In this document: positions 1 through 7,157 of the stretch, piece after piece
Position numbering within the stretch: the stretch's first letter is position 1
Layout of the letters: every line of letters begins with the position of its first letter
Origin: Paractinoplanes toevensis
Lineage (GTDB): Bacteria; Actinomycetota; Actinomycetes; Mycobacteriales; Micromonosporaceae
Reading direction: 5' to 3'
Assembly (NCBI RefSeq): GCF_018332695.1
Contig: NZ_BOQN01000102.1
Location: 56,141-120,140 of the forward strand
Length of the DNA: 64,000 nucleotides
Notes under the pieces: model-generated
Told to the model about the DNA's origin: nothing
What the model saw: only the letters and a program-made list of their open reading frames with translations
The model's database searches: none
Translations under genes and position numbers: made by a program

Positions 1-2
1 CC

Positions 3-1835
3 GGGACGAAAGCCGCGCAGTGGGTGCGGCTCGAGGTTCCGGCCGGCGGGGAAGCGGTGGTGCGGGTACGGCTCACCGACGAGCCGGTGTCGGCCGAGGC
101 CGTCCGCGAACGCCTCTCCCCGCCCAGCTTCGACGAGGTGATCAGGCGGCGCCGGCAGCAGGCCGACGACTTCTACGCCGAGCGGCTCGGGCCCGGCCTT
201 ACCGACGGCGAACGGCAGGTCGCCCGCCAGGCCCTGGCCGGGATGCTGTGGAGCAAGCAGTACTTCGGCTACGACGTGGAACGCTGGCTCACCCAGCACG
301 GCCGCGACCCGCTCGACGCCGGCGACATCCGCAACGGCGACTGGAACCACCTGCGCGCGGACGACATCATCTCGATGCCGGACGCCTGGGAGTACCCCTG
401 GTTCGCCGCCTGGGACCTGGCGTTCCACACCGTCGCGTTCAGCGTCATCGACCTCGACTTCGCCAAGCGCCAGCTCGACCTGCTGCTCAGCCGCCGCTAC
501 CTGCATCCCAACGGCCAGATCCCGGCGTACGAGTGGAACTTCGGTGACGTCAACCCGCCGGTGCACGCCTGGGCCACCTACCTGGTCTACGAGCTGGACA
601 AGGCGCACCGCGGCGACGGCGGCGACCGGGTCTGGCTGGCCACCGCCTTCCAGAAGCTGGCCCGGAACTTCACCTGGTGGGTCAACCGCAAGGACCTCGA
701 CGGGCGCAACGTCTTCCAGGGCGGCTTCCTCGGGCTGGACAACATCGGGGTGTTCGACCGCAGCGCACCACTGCCCACCGGCGGCCACCTCGATCAGGCC
801 GACGGCACCGCGTGGATGGCCCTGTACTGCCAGAACATGCTGCAGCTCGCCCTCGAACTCGCTCGGGACGACCCGGCCTACCTGGAGTCGGCGCAGGCGT
901 ACGTCGAGCACTTCGCCTGGATCGCGGCCGCGGTCAACGCCCCGGCCCTGGCGTCGATGTGGGACGAGGAGGACGGCTTCTTCTACGACCTGCTGCGGCT
1001 GCCCGACGGGAGCGGGGTGCGGCTCAAGGTGCGGTCCATGGTGGGCCTGCTGCCGCTCGCCGCCGCGACCGTCTTCGACGCCTCGGTCAGTGCCCGCTAT
1101 CCGCAGCTGATCGAGGAGGCCAACCGCTTCCTCCGGAACCACCCGAGCGTCGGAGCCGTGTTCCCGCCGGGCCGCTTTGCCGGGCGGCCCGGCAGCCACC
1201 TGCTCGCCCTGTTCGACGAGACCCGGCTGCGCCGCATTCTGGCCCGGATGCTCGACGAGGACGAGTTCCTCAGCCCCTACGGCCTCCGCTCGCTGTCCCG
1301 CTTCCACGCCGGCCACCCGTTCGAGTTCGACGTGAACGGGCAGCGGTACCGGGTCGCCTACACGCCCGCCGAATCGGACAGCGGCATGTTCGGCGGCAAC
1401 TCCAACTGGCGCGGCCCGGTCTGGTTCCCGGTCAACGCGCTGATGATCCGGGCCCTGCTCAACCTGTACGTCGGTTACGGCGACGAGTTCACCGTGGAGT
1501 GCCCGACCGGCTCCGGCGTGAAGATGACCCTGTACGACGTGGCGAAGGAACTCTCCGACCGGCTGACCCGGCTGTTCCTGCCGGGCGAGGACGGCCACCG
1601 CCCCTGTTACGGAGGCCAGGAGACGTTCGCCGGCGAGCACTGGCGCGACCTGATCCAGTTCTCCGAGTACTTCCACGGCGACAACGGCGCCGGCCTCGGC
1701 GCCGCCCACCAGACCGGCTGGACCGGGCTGGCCGCCGTCTTCCCGCTGCTGTTCGCCCGGGTCACCGGCCCCGACCTGCTGGAGCACGGCATGACCGGGA
1801 TCTTCCAGAAGATCGACGACGAGGAGTCGCAATGA
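3..1835 (+). CDS. GH63/MGH1-like glycoside hydrolase (5' partial)
   Basis: Only the C-terminal ~610 residues are present: the reading frame is open to the left edge, so the GTG at 24 is probably internal. The sequence is a tryptophan- and aspartate-rich (alpha/alpha)6-type hydrolase. Landmarks are QADGTAWMALY, about residue 260 of the visible part, and SGMFGGNSNWRGPVWFPVN, about residue 460. Both are typical of MGH1-like/GH63 C-terminal proteins, which include bacterial glucosylglycerate hydrolases. It probably cleaves a small glucoside or compatible solute in the cytosol, but the substrate is inferred from the family only. Its TGA overlaps the ATG of the following GH13 gene, so the two are translationally coupled. 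Confidence 0.85.
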   Translation, partial: GTKAAQWVRLEVPAGGEAVVRVRLTDEPVSAEAVRERLSPPSFDEVIRRRRQQADDFYAERLGPGLTDGERQVARQALAGMLWSKQYFGYDVERWLTQHGRDPLDAGDIRNGDWNHLRADDIISMPDAWEYPWFAAWDLAFHTVAFSVIDLDFAKRQLDLLLSRRYLHPNGQIPAYEWNFGDVNPPVHAWATYLVYELDKAHRGDGGDRVWLATAFQKLARNFTWWVNRKDLDGRNVFQGGFLGLDNIGVFDRSAPLPTGGHLDQADGTAWMALYCQNMLQLALELARDDPAYLESAQAYVEHFAWIAAAVNAPALASMWDEEDGFFYDLLRLPDGSGVRLKVRSMVGLLPLAAATVFDASVSARYPQLIEEANRFLRNHPSVGAVFPPGRFAGRPGSHLLALFDETRLRRILARMLDEDEFLSPYGLRSLSRFHAGHPFEFDVNGQRYRVAYTPAESDSGMFGGNSNWRGPVWFPVNALMIRALLNLYVGYGDEFTVECPTGSGVKMTLYDVAKELSDRLTRLFLPGEDGHRPCYGGQETFAGEHWRDLIQFSEYFHGDNGAGLGAAHQTGWTGLAAVFPLLFARVTGPDLLEHGMTGIFQKIDDEESQ

Positions 1836-3295
1836 TGGCCGCCCCGGTGGTGTACGAGATCGACACCTGGCCCTGGCTGACCGACGTGCGCCGCCGGTGG
1901 GGTCAGGACATCACCCTGGCCGACATCCCGGGTGAGGTCTGGGACGAGAGCATCCCGGCCGGCGCCGACGCGGTCTGGCTGATGGGTGTCTGGGAGCGCA
2001 GCCCCGCCGGACTCGTCGTGGCCCGGGCCAACCCGGACCTGCAACGGTCCTTCCGCGAGGCGCTGCCGGACATGCGGCCGGCGGACCTGGTCGGCTCCCC
2101 GTACTGCGTCCGCCGGTACGTCGTCGACGAGCACCTGGGCGGCCCGGCCGCGCTCGGCGCCTGCCGGGCCGAGCTGGCCCGCCGCGGGGTCCGCCTGATC
2201 CTCGACTACGTGCCCAACCACGTGGCGCCCGACCACCCGGCGATCGCCGAGAACCCGGAGTGGTTCATCACCGGTGACGAGGCCGACCAGGCCCGTGAAC
2301 CGGCCGCGTGGTTCGAGGTGGCCGGCCGGATCATCGCGCACGGCCGGGACCCGTACTTCCCGCCCTGGCCGGACGTCGCCCAGCTGAACGCGTTCGCACC
2401 CGGCCTGCGTGCGGCGACGGTCCGGGCCCTGTCCGGGATCGCCGCCCAGTGCGACGGCATCCGCTGCGACATGGCGATGCTGCTCACCACCGAGGTCTTC
2501 GCCCGCACCTGGGGTGCGCACGCGGGTCCGGCACCGGACGGGGAGTTCTGGCCCGAGGTGATCGGCGAGCTGCGCCGCGAGCACCCGGACGTGGTGCTGA
2601 TCGCCGAGGCGTACTGGGACATGGAATGGACCCTCCAGCAGCAGGGCTTCGACTTCTGCTACGACAAGCGGCTCTACGACCGGCTGGCCCATGAGGACGC
2701 CGAGTCGGTCCGCAAGCACCTGTCGGCCGGCCGCGACTACCAGGACAAGCTCCTCCGCTTCATCGAGAACCATGACGAGCCGCGCGCCGCGGCCGCCCTG
2801 CCGGGCGGCCGGGACCGCGCCGCCGCGCTGGCGATCGCCACGCTGCCCGGCGCGACCCTCTGGCACGACGGCGAATTCGAGGGCCGGCGTACGCGTCTGC
2901 CGGTCTTCCTGGGCCGTTTCCCCGACGAACCGGTCGACGAGGACCTGCGCACCTTCCACCACCGTCTGCTGGCCGTGGTCGCCGGCTCGCGCCGTGGCGA
3001 CTGGTCCCAGCTGGACGCCCGCGGGTGGCCGGACAATCCCACCCATCACGACGTCCTGGCCTGGGCGTGGCACGACGACCTGCCGCACCACATCGCCGTG
3101 GTCAACCTGGCCGCCCACCCCAGCCAGTGCCGCGTCACCCTGCCCTGGCCGGACCTGGCGGGCCGCGGGTGGCGGCTGATCGACCTGCTCGACGGCCGCG
3201 GCTTCGACCGGGCCGGCGACGAGCTGGCCCGCGACGGGCTCTACGTCGACCTGCCCCCGTGGGGCGGGCACCTGTTGGCGGTCGCCCCCGCCTGA
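1832..3295 (+). CDS. GH13 alpha-amylase family glycosidase
   Basis: Cytosolic alpha-glucan or glucoside hydrolase of 487 residues without a signal peptide. The four GH13 regions are in order: DYVPNH (region I), DGIRCDMA with the nucleophile Asp (region II), LIAEAYW with the acid/base Glu (region III) and FIENHDE (region IV). The start is one of two adjacent ATGs (1832 or 1835); the first overlaps the upstream stop as ATGA. The neighbouring GH63-like hydrolase and MFS carrier suggest a small pathway for one sugar or glucoside. The exact activity (amylase, transglycosidase, solute hydrolase) cannot be told from the motifs. Confidence 0.88.
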   Translation: MMAAPVVYEIDTWPWLTDVRRRWGQDITLADIPGEVWDESIPAGADAVWLMGVWERSPAGLVVARANPDLQRSFREALPDMRPADLVGSPYCVRRYVVDEHLGGPAALGACRAELARRGVRLILDYVPNHVAPDHPAIAENPEWFITGDEADQAREPAAWFEVAGRIIAHGRDPYFPPWPDVAQLNAFAPGLRAATVRALSGIAAQCDGIRCDMAMLLTTEVFARTWGAHAGPAPDGEFWPEVIGELRREHPDVVLIAEAYWDMEWTLQQQGFDFCYDKRLYDRLAHEDAESVRKHLSAGRDYQDKLLRFIENHDEPRAAAALPGGRDRAAALAIATLPGATLWHDGEFEGRRTRLPVFLGRFPDEPVDEDLRTFHHRLLAVVAGSRRGDWSQLDARGWPDNPTHHDVLAWAWHDDLPHHIAVVNLAAHPSQCRVTLPWPDLAGRGWRLIDLLDGRGFDRAGDELARDGLYVDLPPWGGHLLAVAPA

Positions 3296-3317
3296 TCCCG
3301 AACTCCGAGGTGACCCC

Positions 3318-4721
3318 GTGACCGGAACCAGGTCCACGGGGGCCGCGGCGCGCACCATGGTGCTGCCGCTGGCCCTCGCCCAGTTCATCGCCAGCTACGC
3401 GGCGAGCAACATGAACGTCGCGATCAGCACGATCGCCGACGACCTCGGCACCACCGTCGGCGGCATCCAGACCACCATCACGTTCTTCACGCTCACCATG
3501 GCCGCCCTGATGATCCCCGGGAGCAAGCTGACCGACATCTGGGGGCGCAAGTTCTGCTTCAACCTCGGCCTGATCGTGTACGGCTCGGGCGCCCTGCTGG
3601 CCGCGGTGGCGCCGGGCCTCGGCGTGATGTTCGTCGGCTACTCGATCCTCGAGGGCATCGGCTCGGCCCTGATGATCCCGCCCATCTACATCCTGATCAC
3701 GGTCGCCTTCGAGGACGTGGCCTCCCGGGGTAGGTACTTCGGGCTGGTCAGTGGCGCGGCCGGGCTGGGCTCGGCGTCCGGTCCGCTGATCGGTGGCCTG
3801 GTCACCAGCGCGTTCGGCTGGCGGGCCTCGTTCCTGCTCCAGTTCGCGGTGGTCGCGGTGATCCTGCTGCTGGGCCGCCGCATCGTCGAACCGGCGCGGA
3901 CCGGGCCGGTGCCGGCGTTCGACCCGGGCGGGGCCGTGCTGTCCGCGGCCGGCCTGATCCTGCTGGTCTCCGGGATCCTGTTCGCCTCGACGTACGGCAT
4001 GTTCTCCTGGCAGGTCTTCCTGCCGGTGCTGGCCGGCCTGGCCGTGCTGGCCCTGTTCCTGGCCTACCTCGGCCGGCGGGAACGGTCCGGCCGGGAGCCG
4101 CTGCTGTCGCCCCGGCTGTTCCGCAACCGCGTCTCCAACCTCGGCCTGGCCACCCAGCTGGTGCAGTGGCTGATCCTGCAGGGCTCGTTCTTCGTGATCT
4201 CGGTCTTCATCCAGCAGGTGCGCGGCTACGACGCCGTCCGTACCGGTCTGCTGCTCACCCCGGCCACCGTGGGCGTGCTGCTGGCCTCGGCGGTGGCCGG
4301 GCGGATGGCCCGGCGGCGGCCGCAGGCGCTGCTGGTCCGCTGGGGCTTCATGATCACCACGATCGGGATGATCCTGGTCCCGCTGCTGGTCCGGGCCGAC
4401 TCGCCGGTGTGGACGTTCCTGCCCGGCCTGTTCCTGATGGGCTTCGGCGTCGGCGTGATGCTGACCGCCTCGGTCAACGTCGTGCAGTCCAGCTTCGGCG
4501 ACGAGGACCAGGCCGACATCTCCGGGCTGTCCCGCAGCGTGTCCAACCTCGGCTCCTCGCTGGGCGTGGCGATCGCCGGATCGGTCCTGGTGGCCGCGGC
4601 CGACCCGGGCGGCGCGCCGTTCGCGATCGCCCTCGGCCTGCTCGCTGGGATCTCGCTGCTCGGCCTGCTGGCCGCCGCGTTCCTTCCCGCTCATCCGTCG
4701 CGGGTGATTCCCGGTGAGTGA
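3318..4721 (+). CDS. MFS transporter, DHA2 (14-TM) type
   Basis: Integral membrane proton-coupled carrier of 467 residues with about 14 hydrophobic segments and the MFS A-motif-like GSKLTDIWGRK after TM2. Length and layout fit the EmrB/QacA drug or metabolite exporters. The GTG start follows a GAGGTG ribosome site, 22 nt after the GH13 stop, so it is probably the third gene of that operon. Its last codons overlap the TCATCC-N5-GGGTGA dyad that appears to serve the next gene. The substrate cannot be deduced. Confidence 0.85.
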   Translation: MTGTRSTGAAARTMVLPLALAQFIASYAASNMNVAISTIADDLGTTVGGIQTTITFFTLTMAALMIPGSKLTDIWGRKFCFNLGLIVYGSGALLAAVAPGLGVMFVGYSILEGIGSALMIPPIYILITVAFEDVASRGRYFGLVSGAAGLGSASGPLIGGLVTSAFGWRASFLLQFAVVAVILLLGRRIVEPARTGPVPAFDPGGAVLSAAGLILLVSGILFASTYGMFSWQVFLPVLAGLAVLALFLAYLGRRERSGREPLLSPRLFRNRVSNLGLATQLVQWLILQGSFFVISVFIQQVRGYDAVRTGLLLTPATVGVLLASAVAGRMARRRPQALLVRWGFMITTIGMILVPLLVRADSPVWTFLPGLFLMGFGVGVMLTASVNVVQSSFGDEDQADISGLSRSVSNLGSSLGVAIAGSVLVAAADPGGAPFAIALGLLAGISLLGLLAAAFLPAHPSRVIPGE

Positions 4722-4735
4722 GCGCGGCCCATGCT
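4691..4735 (+). promoter_or_regulatory. Dyad operator TCATCC-N5-GGGTGA plus -10 CATGCT
   Basis: Exact match to the recurring dyad (4691-4707), centred 43 nt before the ATG at 4742. CATGCT at 4730-4735 is the -10 candidate and would start transcription at or next to the ATG, that is, a leaderless mRNA. The dyad lies inside the 3' end of the MFS gene. Confidence 0.6.
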
Positions 4736-4741
4736 GAGGAC

Positions 4742-5170
4742 ATGGCACTGGGTCCGCTGGAACTCATCGTCCTGTCCTTCCCCGCGCCCCGCCTCAACGA
4801 CGGCGTCATCGCGACGCTGGATCGACTGGGGAGCGCGCCCGGCGTACGGGTGGTCGACGTGCTCGTCGTCCGCACCGACGCGGTCGGTGGCGCCTGCGGG
4901 GTGGAGCTCAACGAGCTGCCCGGCCTGGGCGGCGACCCGGTGGCCCTGGCCAGCCTGGCCACCGGGCTGATCACCGATACCGACATCGACGAGGTCGGTG
5001 CGCTGGTCGACCACGAGACCGACGCCCTCGCCGTCCTCGTCCAGCACCTGTGGGTGAGCGACCTCGCCGAAGAGGTCTCCAGTACCGATGGCACCCTCCT
5101 GGCCCTGCTGCACATCCCGTCGGTCCAGGAGGTACGCGCGAACGCGCTGGCCGGCATCGCCGGAACATGA
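4742..5170 (+). CDS. DUF6325 family protein
   Basis: Soluble protein of 142 residues beginning MALGPLELIVLSF, the signature start of DUF6325 proteins; the gene at 23135-23680 begins almost the same way. Function is unknown. These proteins recur in actinobacteria next to SHOCT and HdeD-like membrane proteins. The ATG at 4742 is preferred over the in-frame upstream GTG because the family alignment begins there. No Shine-Dalgarno stands at a normal distance, and the -10 and dyad upstream fit leaderless transcription. It is followed after 12 nt by a second DUF6325 gene. Confidence 0.75.
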   Translation: MALGPLELIVLSFPAPRLNDGVIATLDRLGSAPGVRVVDVLVVRTDAVGGACGVELNELPGLGGDPVALASLATGLITDTDIDEVGALVDHETDALAVLVQHLWVSDLAEEVSSTDGTLLALLHIPSVQEVRANALAGIAGT

Positions 5171-5182
5171 AGGAGAGGGTCG

Positions 5183-5620
5183 ATGGACGACATTCGGGAG
5201 ATGGGCCCGGTCGACTACCTGTGTGTGGAGTTCCCACCGGGCAGCCGCACCGGTGAGGGCCTGCCGATGCTGGCCGACCTGGTCGACCGGCACATCATCC
5301 GCATCCTCGACCTGCGCTTCCTGCGCAAGGGCCTGAACGGCACGGTGAGCGAACTGGACGGCACCCAGATCGGGGACGGGCTGGCCCTGTTCCAGGGCGC
5401 GTCCTCGGGGATGCTCGGCAACGACGACCTCGGCGAGGCGGCCGAAGCCCTCGTGCCGGGCAGCGCCGCGGTGCTGCTGGTCTACGAGAACACCTGGGCG
5501 GCGCCGCTCGCGACCACGCTGCGCCGGGCCGGCGCTCAGCTGGTGGCCGGCGGCCGGATTCCGGTACAGGCGATGCTCGCGGCGCTGGACGCCTCCGAGC
5601 CCGACTACGTGAGGAGCTGA
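5183..5620 (+). CDS. DUF6325 family protein (second copy)
   Basis: Protein of 145 residues, no signal or membrane segment, containing GPVDYLCVEFP near the N-terminus and a C-terminal SGRIPVQ-like segment (GGRIPVQAMLAAL) typical of DUF6325. It is divergent from the upstream copy, so not a recent tandem duplicate. Function unknown. A ribosome site AAGGAGAGG precedes the ATG. Its stop overlaps the ATG region of the SHOCT gene, so the three small genes 4742-5889 form one operon. Confidence 0.75.
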   Translation: MDDIREMGPVDYLCVEFPPGSRTGEGLPMLADLVDRHIIRILDLRFLRKGLNGTVSELDGTQIGDGLALFQGASSGMLGNDDLGEAAEALVPGSAAVLLVYENTWAAPLATTLRRAGAQLVAGGRIPVQAMLAALDASEPDYVRS

Positions 5621-5622
5621 TG

Positions 5623-5889
5623 ATGGGACTGCTCAGGGGAGTGGCCCGGACCGCGATGATCGCGGGTACCGCCACCGCGGTGTCGAACCGGGTGTCCCGC
5701 CGCCAGGCCGGCCGCTGGGCCCGGCAGGAGGAGGCCGACGCGTACGAGCAGCAGCCGCCGCCCGAGCCGCCGGCGGACGACCCGCAGGCCCGGATGGCCG
5801 CGTTGCAGCAGCTCGGTGAGCTGAAGGCGCAGGGCGTGCTCAGCGAGGCCGAGTTCCAGCAGGAGAAGTCGAGGATTCTGCAGACCTGA
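5623..5889 (+). CDS. SHOCT domain protein
   Basis: Protein of 88 residues. The N-terminus (GLLRGVARTAMIAGTATAV) is hydrophobic and glycine/alanine-rich, followed by basic RRQAGRW and a proline-rich linker. The C-terminal SHOCT helix pair is QLGELKAQGVLSEAEFQQEK. SHOCT modules occur at the ends of many bacterial membrane-associated proteins and are thought to mediate oligomerisation. Of the two ATGs (5620, 5623) the second is preferred because GAGGAG at 5611-5616 then has normal spacing. Last gene of the DUF6325 operon. Confidence 0.8.
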   Translation: MGLLRGVARTAMIAGTATAVSNRVSRRQAGRWARQEEADAYEQQPPPEPPADDPQARMAALQQLGELKAQGVLSEAEFQQEKSRILQT

Positions 5890-5908
5890 TTCCGGGGGTA
5901 GGAGGCGT

Positions 5909-5941
5909 CGGCCGCCGATGGAGGGAGACCATCGGCGGCCG
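5909..5941. terminator. Bidirectional hairpin terminator
   Basis: Perfect 13-bp stem (5909-5921 with 5929-5941) around loop AGGGAGA, between the stop codons of the converging SHOCT and M48 genes. It lacks a long U-tract, as is common in actinobacteria. Confidence 0.7.
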
Positions 5942-5957
5942 GCGTTGTTCCCGTGGT

Positions 5958-6818
5958 TCAGGCCTGCGCCTTGGCCTCGCTCACCTGCCGGTGCAGCAGG
6001 CCGAGCCGGAACAGGTGCTCGAGCCGGCGCACGGTGAACGGGTGCGACATCGGCAGTTGCGCCATCCCGGTCCAGAACCCGTGCAGCCGCTGCCCCTGCC
6101 GGAGAAGCTCGTCCACGTCGACGTCGTTCTCGACGTACCGGCCCGCGGTCAGCACGATCAGTCCGTTGGCGCCGGTCGGGCAGAGGTGGGCGCCGTGCCG
6201 GTCGCAGGAGTACTCGCGCAGCCGGGACAGCGCCGGGCCGAGCAGCGGGATGCGCTGCGAGTACCCCACCGAGAGCTGGTACCACAGCGAGACGTGGTGC
6301 AGCCGGATGTGGGCGAGCTCGTGGCCGAGGATGAACCGCAGCCCGTCCCGGTTGTTGTTGTACAGGTTCGCGAACAGCTCGTTGGAGAGCACCACGTAGT
6401 CGTGGCCGGTCGCCTGGGCTGCGAACGCGTTCAGCGCGCCGTTGCCGTTACCCAGATAGATCACCGGGCGGCGGCGCAGGCCGAGCCGGTGTGCGAACTC
6501 GTCCGCGGTCCGGTAGATGTCCGGGAACTGCCGCGGCGACAGCTCGACCGCGCCGCCGCGGACCGCCGCCCGCTGGGTCTCGCGCACGATGACCAGACCG
6601 GGAATGAGCAGGAGCAATCCGATGAAGGCCGAGCGGATCGCGGTGCCCCAGTCCGACTCGCGGACCGATTCCGGTACGAACGGCAGGGTCGCCGCGGCGT
6701 TCAGGATCGCCAGGATGATGAGGACGTTGAGCACCACCATGAAGACGAACAGCGGCACCTCGACCGGGTGGCGCAGCCGTCGCTCGGGCAGTGGTGGGGC
6801 ACCGGTGGACCTCGTCAC
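5958..6818 (-). CDS. M48 family zinc metallopeptidase (HtpX-like)
   Basis: Membrane-bound protease of 286 residues. Two transmembrane segments lie near residues 22-45 and 65-78. The zinc site GHELAH is at about residues 165-170, with the third ligand likely the Glu of EYSCDRHGA about 35 residues later. This is the layout of M48 peptidases that degrade misfolded membrane proteins under stress. The GTG start has a near-perfect AAGGAGGAG ribosome site. A recurring dyad lies about 70 nt upstream, suggesting co-regulation with the island. Substrates unknown. Confidence 0.85.
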   Translation of the reverse strand: MTRSTGAPPLPERRLRHPVEVPLFVFMVVLNVLIILAILNAAATLPFVPESVRESDWGTAIRSAFIGLLLLIPGLVIVRETQRAAVRGGAVELSPRQFPDIYRTADEFAHRLGLRRRPVIYLGNGNGALNAFAAQATGHDYVVLSNELFANLYNNNRDGLRFILGHELAHIRLHHVSLWYQLSVGYSQRIPLLGPALSRLREYSCDRHGAHLCPTGANGLIVLTAGRYVENDVDVDELLRQGQRLHGFWTGMAQLPMSHPFTVRRLEHLFRLGLLHRQVSEAKAQA

Positions 6819-6859
6819 GACTCCTCCTTGCGGGTGGACACAGAGTGAGCATCGTCGTG

Positions 6860-6905
6860 AGGATCGCCCGCCGTGCGTGCTCGCGGCTTCATACCGGTGG
6901 GATGA
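6860..6905 (-). promoter_or_regulatory. Dyad operator (11/12) and -10 GATCCT for the M48 gene
   Basis: TCATAC-N5-GGATGA at 6889-6905 differs from the consensus at one position. On the minus strand GATCCT (6865-6860) ends 37 nt from the dyad centre, the same spacing as at the other sites. Predicted start near 6853, giving a 5' leader of about 35 nt that contains the ribosome site. Confidence 0.5.
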
Positions 6906-7157
6906 GTCGGCAGCGACGCCCGGCAGCCAAGCTATGACACACGGTTGCGTTCCCGATAGGTAATGTGCTGGGCTGTCGGGCGGGTACGCAATTCACGCAG
7001 GACGACGAGAATGCATTGTCACTCGCGAGCCGTGGCGATTCCACAGAGGACCACGGCGAAATCGGCGGCGCGCGTGGCAGTCCGTGAAGGCGATCGTCGT
7101 CGCTCGGAGTTTTGCTCATGGCCGCCGGCGGGTCGCGACCGCGGGGGTGGTTATTGC
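6906..7157. other. Intergenic region between M48 and LuxR regulator
   Basis: Divergent intergenic DNA, less GC-rich than its surroundings. It is open in the LuxR frame from an ATG at 6963, but the translation resembles no part of the family, so I treat it as 5' leader. CAAGCT at 6928-6933 lies 36 nt from the centre of the 6889 dyad and might serve as a second, rightward -10. Nothing else recognised. Confidence 0.4.

Noticed and set aside
6963..7157. Upstream start for the first LuxR regulator
   Set aside because: Translation from ATG 6963 gives about 65 residues unlike any LAL regulator; GTG 7158 fits the family start.
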